Assembly: GCA_015501585.1 (NCBI GenBank)
Contig: JADNRY010000003.1
Location: 186,001-250,000 of the forward strand
Source of the DNA: Rhodocollybia butyracea
Lineage: Eukaryota > Basidiomycota > Agaricomycetes > Agaricales > Omphalotaceae
Reading direction: 5' to 3'
Length of the DNA stretch: 64,000 bases
Under the pieces are notes generated by a model. That model was given only the letters and a program-made list of their open reading frames with translations. It ran no database searches and was not told the origin of the DNA. Each line of letters opens with the position of its first letter. Positions within the stretch are counted from its first letter, which is position 1. Both the position numbers and the translations under genes were made by a program. Below, in pieces: positions 22,986 through 36,741 of this stretch.

Positions 22986-23251
22986 TGCTAAGAGAGATAT
23001 ACATCACGTGCTCGTGACTCGGCGTGTGCACTGCGGATCGCGAGGGATCGCGACGGTAAAATGTATTCCCTTTCTTACCATCCATGACGCAACGCTCTAG
23101 GATTCCACGCAAAGCTCCTCCACATCAACAAGCAATTAGGATTTTATCCAATCCGAATGTGTCTAATTCAGAAGCGTAACCAAGAGCGTAACAGCTGACC
23201 ACAACTGAGCAACTTTTGCTTTTACTCCCTCACGGCACTTGCAAAGTATCT

Positions 23252-25007
23252 ATGTATTACGACTGTGTCGTCGTTGGATCTGGCCATGCAGGTAGCTGTG
23301 CCGCACTATCTGCAAAGGAGCACGGCTGCCAGAAAGGTAAAATGATCTCTGAGCATAACGAGTTCCGTACCAACCTATTGACTACATATCCCAGTTCTGT
23401 TAGTCGATAAATGCCCCCCAGATTGGGTCGGAGGCAATGGCTATTTTACTGCGGGTGCTCATCGCACCGTCCATACCGGGGTCGATGATCTGTTGTCCAT
23501 TATGTCGAACGTGACGCCGGAACAGGCAAAGCGGATCGATATGGACCCCTATACCCGCGAGGCTTTCATAGAGGATGTATTGCGGCTTGACCCTGAACGA
23601 CGCTCTAATCCTGCCCTGGTCGCTGCTCTTGTTGACAACTCACGCGATGCTCTAGATTGGCTCGCTAAAAAAGTTCAAGTGCCATTTATTCTTCCATTTC
23701 ACAGACAAGCGTATGAAGTCAATGGCAGATACAAATTTTGGGGAGGGCTGTATACTAGCGTAGAGGACGGAGGAAAGGGCCTTATCGCTGCACACCAAAA
23801 AGCATTGAGGAATGCGGGCGTAGAAATTTGGTTTGATTGTCCTCTCTTGAACCTGGTTTTGCGGGATAATAGGATTGCTGGATTGATAGTTCGCAAGGAT
23901 AATTGTGAGGTGCAAATTGAGACTCCTGCAGTTATCCTTGCTGCAGGCGGTTTCGAAGCGAACCCCGAAATGAGAGCGACTCATTTAGGATCCGGCTGGG
24001 AAAAAGCCAAGGCACGTATCCTCACCTGTTAGGCTTTGCATATGTATAATTAACTGCTAGAGTAGGTCCGGGGTACACCATATAACACCGGTATGTCTAA
24101 AGATATAGGTCGGTCCGCTTAACATAACGTTTAACGGTCCACAAGGGGATTGCTTCTCGATTGCCCAAGCTGCAGGAGCCAAGTTGGTTGGCGATTTTGC
24201 CGGTTGCCACTCCACTGCATGGGATTACAACGCTTCTACATTGTCAGGAGAAAGAGACCTTACCAATCAGTATACGAAATCGGGTTACCCTCTTGGGCTC
24301 ATGTTGAATTCCAAGGGGCTCCGGTTCGTGGATGAGGGCGAAGATTACCGAAACTATACATACGCAAAGTTTGGAAGGCAGATACTTTTACAGCCTGGAG
24401 GGTTTGCTTTCCAGATCTGGGATTCGAAGATGCTTTCCTCTCTCCGAAAGGAAGAGTACGGAGATGGAGTTGTAGAGAAAGTATTTGCTGAAACAATCGA
24501 ATCATTAGCGCACAAACTTAGCACCCTCGGGCTGGAGGACGAGGTTCAGTTTGTGGGCACTGTGCGAACCTACAACGAAGCTGTTACTCAGCATAGGCTT
24601 GACAATCCCGGTGTGGAATGGGACCCCGCCGTTCTAGACGGACTTTCTACGCAGTCCTCTCGCTTATCACTCTCTCCCGCAAAGTCCAATTGGGCCCTCA
24701 CAGTGAACGTACCTCCTTACATGGCCGTCAAGGTAACATGTGGGATAACTTTTACCTTTGGTGGGCTAGCCATCGATCCAGAATCGGCGGGAGTGCTATC
24801 AGAATCTACTGGAAAGCCCATTCCAGGATTATTCTGCACTGGTAAGTGTTCTCCCTAAAGTCGATGTGCACTGACGATTAATTTTTATATAGGCGAAATG
24901 GTCGGGGGCTTTTTTATACAAACTACCCAGGAGGATCCGGACTCACCGGTGGTGCTGTTTTTGGTCGCAAGGCGGGGTTGTCTGCATCTAAATACACCGC
25001 ATCTTGA
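23252..25007 (+). CDS. FAD-dependent oxidoreductase, TcuA / fumarate-reductase flavoprotein type
   Basis: Flavoprotein of the FAD_binding_2 family. The start is MYYDCVVVGSGHAGSCAAL at 23252; GSGHAG is the FAD-binding GxGxxG. After the first intron WVGGNGYFTAGAHRTVH appears, a pattern shared with bacterial tricarballylate dehydrogenase TcuA and related 3-ketosteroid dehydrogenases and fumarate reductases. VILAAGGFEANPEM is the second FAD contact. Near the C-terminus are FTFGGLAIDPE and GLFCTGEMVGG followed by NYPGGSGLTGGAVFGRKAG, the closing FAD motif of the family. Four introns. There is no signal peptide, so it is probably cytosolic. The substrate is unknown; a partner cytochrome or TcuB-like protein is not encoded nearby. 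It is divergent from the BRCT-like gene, with 266 bp between the two start codons. Confidence 0.87.
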
Positions 25008-25835
25008 GGAGCATTTGACCTTTGTATTCGAAGTGTAAATGTACAGTATGTGTTTGTCTGCCGTGCAACCAGGCTTTAGTTTATTTCTCGGGACCATTAA
25101 TGGAAGATCCTGAACAACAATTTTTCTTGGGACGGCTGAATGAATGTTGAAACACTGGAGATCGAGCGGGAAAGACTCCGAGTGTGGGCGCCTACTTACC
25201 TTTCTCGCATTTCACGATCGGTCGACTCTTCTTAATTTGAGGAGACCTTGAGGGAGCAGTGCTTACCGATAAAATCGTTTACCAAGAACGTCTCACCGAA
25301 CTAAAAGGTAAACTCGGAACATTATAAAATTGTATAATTTGGTGGTACTAGTAATATTCGATGTTACAATCGAGCAAGAAACGTGAATGATCTGGTGATA
25401 CTATATTACCTCAGAAACTTCGTTCAACAATTCCCACCCTAATCGCTTGAACTGTAGACAAAATGAGACTCTGACAGAAGTTGCAAAATGACTTTCGGAG
25501 TTGTTTGATAATTATCGATTAATATAAGCTCAAATATTATCATCCCCAGAGCGTCGGAATTTTTGGCATCACCATAGCGAGGAAGAGTCGATGAAATCTA
25601 GCTTCGAAGCGTCATAACGAGGATGGACCAGCTGCCCTCTGCCGATGGAGGCTGATGGAGTATTCCGGATATTCCGGCCCGGGTGATTCCTGGCCATGCA
25701 ATTGACGTCATCATTCATTTCCGGCCAACTTGAAGCAACCACTCTAAATCTTCGTCTTTCGCTCTCCATTTTTGCAGTACAACAGATAGAACCAATCTCT
25801 CAACTCTTTCCAGAGGTTAATTAAAACGCGCTCGC
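25008..25835. other. Intergenic upstream of phospholipase D
   Basis: About 830 bp containing the flavoprotein 3' UTR and the PLD promoter. The sequence is A/T-rich around 25320-25540. No gene or clear repeat was found. Confidence 0.5.
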
Positions 25836-28800
25836 ATGGCTCCAATGGAAATAACGGACGTCGTCGAACAACTGAAAGAGCAACGGCATGAACCAGAAAC
25901 ACAGGACAAGCCAGCTCTCCGTCTGGAATCTCCTCGCCCAACTTATGCAGATCATCCTAGTCACGCTCATTTCAAATCTCCCCCAACGACTCCCTCTATG
26001 AGAACTGGCCCACCGCGCTCTTTATCATACGTTTATTCGCTTCCCAGTTCTCCTGCCGGTTCTCGCCCCAATGGCGAACTCAAGCTCACAAACCACGAAG
26101 AGGAGGAAGGGAACAGATTTCCATTTGCAGAGAATGAAAATGCTCCGCGCTTTCGTGGCGTTCTGGAAACAAGCAATAGCTCCGGTTCTTTCTCCAGTGA
26201 TAGAAAGGGAAAGAAACGAGAAAGCAGGTTACTGGATGAGAGTTGGAACCCGATCAAATGGTTCCACGAGTCTCCGAAGGACGAGACTGGTCCAGATCCT
26301 CCGTTTGGCGAGAAAGATGGTCCTCGCGCTGAACCGGAAGATGATAGGATTGGCCCTAGTCTGCGTCGAGCAAATACTGAGGAGCTTGCCCAGTCTCCGG
26401 AGAAGGTCGCTCCTCGAGCAAAATGGGGCCGCTTACGTTCTCTTATCCCACAAATTGCCCACCAAAACCAGCATGAAAATGGCCCGGAACGTCCATCAGT
26501 CGTTACCTCGAACGCGGTGAACATTACGGATGAACTTATCACAGGCGGACTTTCTACGATGATGTTGAGACTATGGTTCGAACGCGACGAGAAAGGCAAC
26601 CGCAGAATTCCGATTCTTCTTCATCGTTTGCGGATCCGTGTGAGCGACAGCCTACATCCGCTGGAAGGTAATAAATCCGTCTTTCGAATCGAATGCGAGT
26701 ACGCAAATGGCGCCGTACGCTGGGTAATTTACAGGCAACTCCGGGACTTTCTCTCACTCCACGCACATTATGCAGTGTCAAACGCCTACAATCGTAATGT
26801 AGAAGGACTTCCTGAATTCCCTCGTACAAGTGGGTTAATTGACATCCCACGCGCTCTCGAAATAACAGTTCATAGGTCTTCCATACTTCAAGTTTCTAAT
26901 GAAAGAAGGTCGAGAGAAAGGAAGTCAGGTGAAGCCTACAGATTTTGCACGTATACAAAGACAGAGCCTCGAAGATTATTTAATCGATCTGATACGAGCT
27001 GTAGTAAGTCTTGTCTGACTCCCCGTGTTTCTCTTGTTTCTGAAAATCGCAACAGATGTTCCATCCCGCCTCCAATCGCCTGTGTGGGTTTCTCGAGATT
27101 TCGGCATTATCCATTGCACATGCACAGACGGGAGGAACTCAGTATAAGGGAGGCTTCTTGAAAATAGAGGCCGCTGGTAGAGGTGGCGGATTCGGCCGTA
27201 AAGGCACGAGTTGGAAGGATAAGAAAGAGTCCAGGTGGTGTGCAGTTCGAGAGAGCTACCTGGTTGTGAGTGCAGAGCCTGGAGCAGTAAGTAAATCTTT
27301 GAGGCATCGTGTGCTCTATTTAACCATCACATTCAGCTCGATATATGGGATGTCTTTTTACTTGACCCCGACTTTACCATTGAGCGACCCAAACGCTACT
27401 ACCGTCAAGGTCTTAGCCTGCTCCATCCAGAATCCCAATCGGAAGAAAAAGAAAAGGACACCAGACCCTCAATGAACACTGATACTGAACACATGTCTCT
27501 TATGGGTTCCATTAGAGGTCGCGTTTCTCAAGCCCTCCATTTTAGTAGTCGCGCAAGAACCACCTCGAATGTCGGCCGGCAGGATCAACCCGACGATACT
27601 TCCACATCTTCCAACTCATCCGTTTCTTCCCGCCCGGCGACGCCAATGCTCGATCCATCGACCAACGTCAACCCGCTTGACACAGTGAATCCAGCTGATA
27701 TGACTGAAGAGCAGCACCCTTGGTCGAATAATAAGAAAAAGAAAAAGGCAAATGTCAACGAGGTTTCCAAACACACATTCTACATCACCAATTCCCAGAT
27801 GAGACTGAAGCTTCTCGCGAGGAATCAGGTGCCATAACCCTTGTCCTCTTTTGTCTGGCACTCATATTGACTGGCAGAGACAAATGCTGCAATGGATTAC
27901 CGCACTCGAACGGGCGGCAGCAGCCTCTCATTATACTGGTATGCACACATTAGACTTTCATAATCTATCCATGTTAATCATCTACAGGTGGAAACCGCTT
28001 CGACAGCTTTGCTCCGATTAGATTGAACGTAGCTACGCAGTGGCTAGTGGACGGGGTATATGTCTTGCCTCAGTTGTAGCTCAGACATTAACTTGACTTT
28101 TTACGTAGCGCGATTATTTCTGGAACCTCTCTCGAGCGATCCTAATGGCTCGGGAGACGATATACATACATGATTGGTGGCTTTCTCCCGGTATGTTTAT
28201 CGCTTACCGCGTGCATTACACTTTTTATTCAATGTTTAATACTATCACAGAGTTACAGCTACGACGTCCGAACAAGGACCGTTATCGATTGGACAAGTTA
28301 TTGGAAAGTAAAGCCAAGGAGGGAGTGAAGATCTTCATTATTCTCTAGTACGTTAACTATGTGTTCTCTTCCATTTTTACCCGGTTTACATGTCAACACA
28401 GTCAGGAGGTTTCGAGTCGAACGACTCCCACAGATAGCAAGTATGTAGGCTTCGGTTCTTTTCCCGTCACAAGTCTCTAGGCTTATCCATGTTAAGCTAT
28501 GCAAAACAACGACTAACAGCGCTTCATCCCAACATAATGGTTCAACGATCGCCTTCGCACTTTCAGACAGGGACTTTCTACTGGGCTCATGTATGTTTTG
28601 TAAGAAATATATCGAAATCTCTCCGCTTACCTCGCGTATGCAGCACGAAAAGCTTTGTGTTATAGATCAAGCTATTGCTTTCATGGGGGATTCGATCTTT
28701 GCTTCGGGCGTTGGGACTCTCCTCAACATGTACTCATCGACGATCCAGACCGTGACCAACCGCAGATCTGGCCTGGTCAGTTCTAAATATGTGGCATCGA

Positions 28801-31800
28801 TGTCTGATACTTACTACGAATGTAGGCAAAGACTATAGCAATGCCCGGGTATCTGACTTCTTCACGCTCCATAAACCAGAAGAAGACATGTACGACCGCT
28901 CTAGGGTTCCTAGAATGCCGTGGTAGGATGTCCAGTCATCGTCTTGCGTTGTGTTAGTTGACATTGATTTCAAGGCATGATGTTGGACTCCAGGTTGTAG
29001 GGCAGCCTGCTCGAGATTTAGCTCGTCACTTTGTTCAGCGGTGAGGCACTAATGGTACCTGAATGCACAGAACTAACGGATTCCCTCTTAAGATGGAACT
29101 ACCTTCTTCGAATCAAGGTGAGTCGTTCTGGCTTGATTATGCATCGATCTCAGGCTTATCGACCCTTCATCAGAATCACAGTCGAATAATGCCTTTCTTA
29201 CCCCCCCCACCAGAGTTCAAACCAGGAGAACTGACGCAAATGGGTCTCACTGGTACATGCGAGATGCAAATCTGTCGATCAGCGGGTAGAACTCTTTTCT
29301 GACTTTACAAGCCGCGACTTCGTTTTTACATCGAGAAACTCACAGGTCCTTGGTCAATGGGTACTCCAAGCCGTATCGAGCACTCGATTCAGAATGCCTA
29401 TCTCAAAGGTTTTTTTCTTTCGAGTCCCTAGGTCCTATTTGTATCTCATTGCTTATGACAGCCATCCAGATGTCTGAGCACTTTGTGTACTTTGAAAATC
29501 AGTTCTTCATCACATCGTACGTTTGCATATCACTGTTTCCAACTTAAATGAACGCTTCCGAAGAACTGTTGTAAACGATATCAAGATCGAGAATAAGATT
29601 GGCGACGCTCTTGTACACCGTATTCTTCGCGCCCACCGGGACGGCACACCCTGGAAGTGTTGCATCGTCATTCCGCTCTTGCCTGGATTCGAGTTTCCTA
29701 TCGATCATAGCGATGCCAGCGCCGTAGGTTCCTCGCCTTACTCTGGTTTTTCGGAGTCTTAACGCCTGCTGCAGGTGCGAATCATCTTAGAATGCCAGAA
29801 CCGTACTTTTGCCCGCGGTCCACACTCTATCTTTTCACGATTGAGGAAGGAAGGCGTTGATGTGAGCTTCTCAACAATAAGCATCACTATGAGCTAACAA
29901 TCGATACTAGCCGGACGACTATATTACGGTTTTCTCTCTTCGAAATTGGGGCAAGCTTCGTGGAGACGTTTTGACCACCGAACAGGTATGAATTTCCAGT
30001 CACCAAAAGATTCTCACTCAGCTTTTAGGTCTATATCCACGGGAAAGTTTGCATTGTAGATGACCGACTTGCTATCATTGGCAGTGCCAACGTGAACGAG
30101 CGCTCCCAGCGAGGTGACCGCGATTCGGAGCTTGCGGCGGTGATAAGAGATACCGATATGATCGATGGGTGGGAAACTATCTTTATTAGTGTGGTCAAAG
30201 CTGACTATATCAATTACAGCACTATGGCCGGAAAGCCATTCAAAGTCGGACGATTTGCACATACGCTTCGCAAGCGCCTCATGCGAGAACATATCGGAGT
30301 AGACGTGGATGCCATTTACGAAGAAGATCTCATGGCCAATGACCCTGTGAAGCCGGAACACAATCAAGAAGTGTGGGACCCAGAGTCGGAACAACAGTAC
30401 GGAAAGGAAGAAGGTGTTACTAAGCTATCAAAATCAAGCCAGCGCACTCCTGCTGGTGAGATGGTCCGGGACGCTGCTGATGTGATGAATCAAGCTCTTC
30501 ATGCGACTGGGGAAGCTGGATTACAGGAGAAGCATCAACTTCTTCATAAAATTGGGCTGGGCAAGGATACAGCTGGAAAAGCTACGGATGCAAGTTTGAA
30601 AGAAGAGCGCCAAACATACACACGTGATGGAAAAAAAGTTCCTGGATTTGCGTCGGCCGTTGTACCTACGTTGGAAGAGAAGACCGTAATGGAGCATCGA
30701 CCACCAGAATCTGACGCCGATAATGCGCCCGTTGCGGACAAGCTTGGAGAAGGAGGTCACTCTGACATTGCCAGTGGCTCCGCAACAGCCCTTCAGGATA
30801 ACTTGAAAGTTAATGGTTCCAGCCGGACTCCGGATGATCCACGCGTAGATGAAGAACTTTTCGGTGCACCCGCCGACGCTTCTACCTCCTCAAAAACTGA
30901 TAATCAACCACCACACGCACGATCTAACATAGACGATGCCGATGATCAGGAGCGCGCAGCACCTCAAGCTCGGTCTATCATACGCAAACACCTAGCTAGC
31001 AAGCTTGGGAATAAGACCTGGACAGTTCCAACCCCTCGACCAAACGTCAATCCTCAAGCGTTCGATGATCCGGTGTGCGATGATTTCTGGAAGAATGTCT
31101 GGGTTGCATCCGCTGTCCATAACGTACGATGCGTGTTTTGGCCTTACCCATATTGTGCTGATTGCTCTCATAGACTGAGATATTTCGCAAGGTGTTCCAT
31201 GCAGTGCCTGATGATTTGGTAACAACTTGGAAACAGTACAAAGAGTTTGTCATTCACCATGAACGACTTAATAAGCCCGTAAGTCCTTACCTTCCCAGAA
31301 AGTGTCGATGTTAATGTCGCTTAAATGAAGGTTCGGGACGGCACATCAACGGAGGCGGTTGGTCGTGTTCCGTCAGAGACAGGCGACGAAGATGTCCCAT
31401 TGGAGGGAAAGAGCGCACAGGCTGACGAACAAGACGATAATAATTCCCGACCGAGTGAGGAGACTGAGGAAATGCACCTTGGTGCGTCCGCATCGGAGAA
31501 GGATCCCAAAACTCGGAAACCAGCCCGAGGGATTGAAGGTTTTGAAAAGTGGGAGAGAGATGAGATGGAAGCTTTATTGGGAGAGCTGAACGGCCATCTG
31601 GGTACGCAAATTTGGGCTCTTCCCATATTGCATCTGACATCGCTATATTCAGTGTTATACCCTACTCGATTTCTAGAGGGAGAAGACGCGGTCAATAACT
31701 TCCTTTTCAATGCAGATCGGTATGCTAGGCTAACTCTGTTCTTGTCGTAACGGCTAACGTTTCCATTTATTCCAGCCTCCTTCCTCTTCCCATTTACAAT

Positions 31801-31803
31801 TGA
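25836..31803 (+). CDS. Phospholipase D (PX-PH type, Spo14/PLD1-like)
   Basis: Hydrolyses phosphatidylcholine to phosphatidic acid on membranes; acts in vesicle traffic, signalling and, in yeast, sporulation. The start is MAPMEITDVVEQLKEQ at 25836. Order: a long Ser/Pro-rich N-terminus; a PX domain (FRIECEYANGAVRWVIYRQL near 26690); a PH domain (GGTQYKGGFLKIEA to SRWCAVRESYLVV near 27130-27280); then the catalytic core. The first HKD motif is HEKLCVID (near 28650), the second IHGKVCIVDDRLAIIGSANV (near 30032), both with intact His, Lys and Asp. Core blocks YIHDWWLSPE and YFENQFFITS are also present. A polar C-terminal tail ends in LLPLPIYN with the stop at 31801-31803. About 17 introns. It is convergent with the Msb1-like gene. 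Confidence 0.95.
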
Positions 31804-32424
31804 TGACAGTTTCAGACATTACCGTACGAACTTGGACTAAGTAGTTAATACTGTGCAATGTGCACCAGATTTTTTGGACTCACAAACATGCAACTGAAGG
31901 CTTATTCCAGGATCAGGAAATGTACTAAATCGGGCCGTCAGTCAGCCCCTATACATAAGACCTCTATATAAGAAATTGCGGCGTACACGACAAAGGTTTT
32001 GAGAGGGGATATTGCTTCAAGCTTAGGTATCAATGAGGGTTTTCTGATTTGCATCAATGCTGTTGTGGATTCAGAAAACGAACAAAACCAGTCAAAATTT
32101 GTAGAAGCAATGAAGCAATCATGGATGAATAGACAACAGCACAACCCGACTAGATAGATATATAGTTCATACAAAGTTTATTGCAGATCCAAAGAGGAAT
32201 ACTAGATGAAAGATTGGAATTAATGAAGTTGAATCCACTGAATGTGACTAGACGGAAGAATAAGATGCAATATAAGGGTATACAAAGAGTGACGGTTATG
32301 GAAATGTTAAAAGATAGGATTAAATTTTGTTGACACCACGCGAAGTCTCTGAACTAAAAGATTCATGTCCCTTCAGTGGACTCGTTCAACCCATCTTCCA
32401 CGGGTTTTGGAACTGCAGAGTGTA
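31804..32424. other. Intergenic, convergent 3' ends
   Basis: About 620 bp, A/T-rich, between the PLD and Msb1-like stops; probably two 3' UTRs. No additional gene recognised. Confidence 0.5.
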
Positions 32425-35400
32425 TTAAGCTTTGATAAGAAAGGATCCACGTAATGGCTTACGTTCTGGCTCGGAGGGAGCTACCTCGTTAAGCTTAGGC
32501 TCGGTTATATGGCTCTGCGAACCATTTTCAAAAGTAACTTCCGAGGGTTCAATGACATCCACGTCAGCAGCACCTTCGGTTTCAACTCCATCTTCAGTGC
32601 TTTCGATAGCTTCCCCATTTCCGCCTAAAGGTCTATCAATCTCCGTTTCATTCTGTTTTGGATGAACGGAATTTGCTTCAGTCCCGACAGACGGAACGAT
32701 TTCTGGATCAGTTTCCTCAGCCTCCTCGGTTTTGAGGGATGGGGCAGACTCAGAAATTTCAACATGCTCGACGGCTTCAGTAGGGTCTTCGTCCACTTCC
32801 GGTGAGCTTTCGACTTGCTCTTTGGTTTCAGTAGAAAGCAGATCATCGACTTTTACAGCAGCATCAGATATAGGCTCAGCGTTGGCAACTAAAGCACCTG
32901 TGATTTCTTCACTAGAGCTCAACGCAAGCTGTGGTTCAGATGCGTCTCCTGACAATACCACATCTTCAGATGCCCGGGGTAAAAAAATTGTCAGGCAGAC
33001 CGCCAATTTCCCTCAGGTTTTCTGTTGGTGAAGCATCGTTTACCAGATGGATGTCTAGTGTAGTAGGGGCCGGTATCGATACATCAACAACAGGATCAAA
33101 TGGGAGCGAAACGACGTCGTTTTCTTTGACGTCCGGGGAGGATTTTTGCAGAGGAGCTGAATGAGCTGTGGGTTCTTCAGGAATAACTTCGTCGACTGCT
33201 GTTTCCTCTTGGACTTCAGCCTCAGGTTGCTCGGCATCCCCATCTTCCGACGCAACCGCTTCTGGCTCTGATGCGGTGTTCTCGACTGGGACGTCTAGAG
33301 ACTCAGCGATCGCTTGCGGCACTGACTGGGCGATGACGGAGATCTCTGTTCCCTGTTCCTGTAAAACGGGTTCTGAAATATCTTTATCATCAGCTTCCCC
33401 AACTAGGGGCTCAGGAACTCCTAGTGAGGATTCGTCTTCCGAGGGAGGTACTCCAAGCAAGCTAGCCGCCTCTGTTACGGGAACTGGAGCTGGCATTTCA
33501 GAAGCTTCAGGCTCGACAATTAAATCCGCTGGTTCCAAGGTTTCTGAAGTTTCTGTTTCGACTTCTTCAGTCTGAGCCTCCTCATGTTCGATTGGGGCTT
33601 CGACGGTGGTCTCAGGCTCAGTTGATGCGAGAGCCGGCTCTGCCACAACGGGAACCGTAATTTTGGGCGTGACCTCCTCGATGTGGACTGTAGACCCTTC
33701 AGCCATGAGATCAGATGCCGGTTCAAGGGGCTGAACAAGCTCCTCAGTGTGTAACGATTCAACTAGTGCTTCAGGCTCTTCCACAGTGACAGCAGGCGGT
33801 TCTGTCCCAGCTTGCTCCTCCACAGGTTCAGCCCTTTCGGCCTCGGTTTCTCGTCCTTCAGTTGCAACTTCATCGACTGTCACTGGCTCTTCAAGTTTAG
33901 CCTGCGATTCCAACTCGATAGCGTCGATAGATGTGGGGATACGCTTATCCTCAGTTATCGGCTCATCTACTACGAGCGACGGATCAACCGTAGGCTCAAG
34001 AAGTTTGGGCTCTGAATCCGGGTGGGTGAGAGCGTCAGAGGGTGTAGTGATCGTCTCGGAAAACCCATTCGCGGCGGTTACCAGAGGCTCGAACGCTGTC
34101 GGTTCCTCACCAGCTTCCGTAGACGTCTGAAGATCGTCTGGTGAACCAGATGCGGAAGGCTCTGTAACGACTTCCACAAGAAAAAAATCAGTACCTCGAG
34201 AAGGGTTTTCAAGACAGAGAGGTTTTACCTAGCTGAGGAGTTGTAGATTCCGTCCCTGTTACAGCAGGGATGGCTTGTTCAGTCTCGTCTTCTTTCGATT
34301 CATGACCGCGAACCTCTTCAGTTGTTTCCGCAACCGCGGCAACAACTCCGGCGGCAACTACCCCTGTGGCAACAGCAGCCACACCCGATATAGGCAGGCT
34401 CCCACCTCCAACTTCCTCTACCTCAGAATCTGTGACGTTCTTCTCAATGCTCTCAACCTCTTTCTCTTTGCCCTCTTCACAATCGCTGGCTTGGGCGACG
34501 AATCCGTCTCCTCAGTCAAAATCTCCCCCATTTCTCCAACCTTCAGATTCTTTCTCCTTCTCTTGGTAGGCGACGTATCTTCCTTCTCACCCTTATCCTT
34601 CTTTGACCAAAAGCTGAACCGTTTCACAGAAGCATTGACGGACGACAGGGAAGGGCGCGGAGAGGATGCACGCCGCGATCCGGATTTAGGAGAGCTGGCA
34701 GATTCAACTGTGGCAGAAGCTGGAACGGTTTCAGGCTCGGTCCCTCCATTAGCACTGGTACCGGCACTTGGGCTCCGTGGAACAGGCGGCGTAGGCACTG
34801 GCTTCACATATTCCTGCTCAACCACCATCCATTCAATTTTCTTCCCATCGAGCTCAGGAACTGCGTTTGCCTTTAGCCTGCAAACAACAAACTTGGGCCA
34901 TGCTTCAGCATCGGTAATCGGATCAAGCACCGAGTCGCTCCAAAAATCAATGAAGGCTTCATCTAGAGGGACCAGCTCGACTTTCGTAACTCGTGAGTTG
35001 CATTTGTTTGGCGCCCCGCTATTACTCACTTGAGGTCCGGGTATACTGAGTGGAGGAATGGTGATGGGAGGAACGGTATCTAAACTTCTACGAGATTGGT
35101 GAGTGGGTGTTTTCGCGGATTTTTTGCTTCCCTTTCTGGATGGAGTTACACTAGAAGAGGTAACCTCAGTGTCCTTGCTTTCAAGCAGAGTCTCCGCAAG
35201 GGGTGTCAACAACGGAGTAGACTGCAAAAAGCCCGAAGTCGAAAAACTATTCCAATCCAATCCGATTGTATTTAAGGATGTATTCATGCTTGGCCGTTGC
35301 TCAATACTCGCATCGGAAGATGAAGCTGACAGATGTCTGGTATGACTACTGGTGCTTCTGGTATTAGAGCTTTCTGTTGTACCATAACGGTTATTATCGG

Positions 35401-36741
35401 CCTGTATGAAATTGATAGATGATTCTGGCAGTATTTCTCCTTCTAGCAGCGAAAGGATTCCCATGGTCTCGTCACTCAAAACACGGCCAACCTCAGGATA
35501 TTTCCCTGTCGTCGGAGAATACATGAGTTCGTCATCGACTGCGTTCCCCATCTGTTGAATCTTGCGCCACACCAAGTATGATTGCGTGTCATTTGTGTTG
35601 GGAGTGGCTGCATTCAAAGCATCGGCTACCATCTGCAAAGATATCTTTGACGGTTTGGTAATCGGGTTTTCGGTAGCAATATGCACGAAAAGTGCATCGT
35701 AACGTCGTGTCGAAAAACGCGGACGCGGGAGAAGATCGTTCTCCGGAGATAGTTGAGATTGCTTGGCATATGGATAATGTTTGACTAGTTCAGTCAAACG
35801 TTTGGGCATCCGATGGCTGACAACTTCATTGCTAAATCGGGACGCGATGAACACGATAGAAGATGAGAATTGAGTAAACCTACCGAATGTGAGAAAGGAA
35901 TAGATGCTCGAGGATGCGGCCCTGTTTGTCCCACTGGTTGTAGAACGATATAAAGTCATCGCTCGGTGCCGATCTCTCCGCCGCGAGAAGCCATAACCCA
36001 AAGAACTTGGAAAGCTTACTTCCGGATATACTGTTTGACTCTGAGTGAGCAGCAAGTGAGGAGAACAGGTCCAAAGTGGTGGTCAAGAGCTCCAGATTGG
36101 TGGCAGGAAGCTGAGGGGCTAAGATTTCGGAGAAGGACTTCGCAGGATACGAAGCCGACTTTTCTGCCTCGAAGAAGTTGCGGTACCAGTCTGAATCATT
36201 TCCGAATGATGAAAGTTGAAGATGACGGTAAGCCCAGCGAAGGACGGCAGCGACGTCATGGGGGGAACGAGTGGACGCAATTTCAGATTCGAAGACTGCA
36301 GCAGAGGACTGGATAAAAAGGAGGATCAACCTTTGTTGCGTGGCCGGAGAAGCTGAATGCCAGTGTGGATGCATGATACCCAAAGTTTCCAGCCCTGTCA
36401 GCACGTTAATAAGTAGTAAATAGAGATAAAAATCAGGGCGTACCTCGAGCAATTATGGCTTGCGAACAAGCACGGACAATTACAAGTGTCTGCTCTGGAG
36501 ATAACCGGGTCTTTCCAACCAGATCTTCATTGCCAAAGACATTACTGAGAACACGACTTTCTCTTCGTTCGGGCAAATTGAGAGATAAATGAGGATAGTC
36601 GTGGCCTCTTGTCACGGGAGTCTGACTGGGTATCACGTATTCAAATTTTTCCTGTAGAGGAGAAGGAGAAGAGGCGGAAGAGCTGCTCGATGCCTTGTCA
36701 TCGTGCTTCTTTCGTCCAAAGACTTTGGACAAGAACGCCAT
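32425..36741 (-). CDS. Msb1/Mug8-domain polarity protein with long acidic tail
   Basis: Related to yeast Msb1, which works with Cdc42/Rho1 in bud emergence and glucan synthesis, and to fission yeast Mug8. The ATG is at 36739-36741 (MAFLSKVFGRKKHDDK). The Msb1/Mug8 domain spans roughly 36560-35400, with LSPEQTLVIVRACSQAI, LETLGIMHPHWHSASPATQQ and RFSTRRYDALFVHIATENPI. A Ser-rich middle follows, then LVPLDEAFIDFWSDSVLDP (near 34960). The last third (about 34300-32425) is low-complexity Glu/Pro/Thr/Val sequence, probably disordered. Near 32960-33015 the frame changes; a 52-nt intron (gtctgc to gtcag) or a one-base change in a T7 run would join LREIGG to DASEPQLALSSS. The stop is at 32425. A transposon-like element lies upstream of the promoter. 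Confidence 0.82.

Noticed and set aside
32425..34177. Long open frames on the plus strand opposite the acidic Msb1 tail
   Set aside because: They are antisense shadows of Glu/Thr/Ser-rich codons and read as Ser/Gly/Thr-rich sequence without domains.
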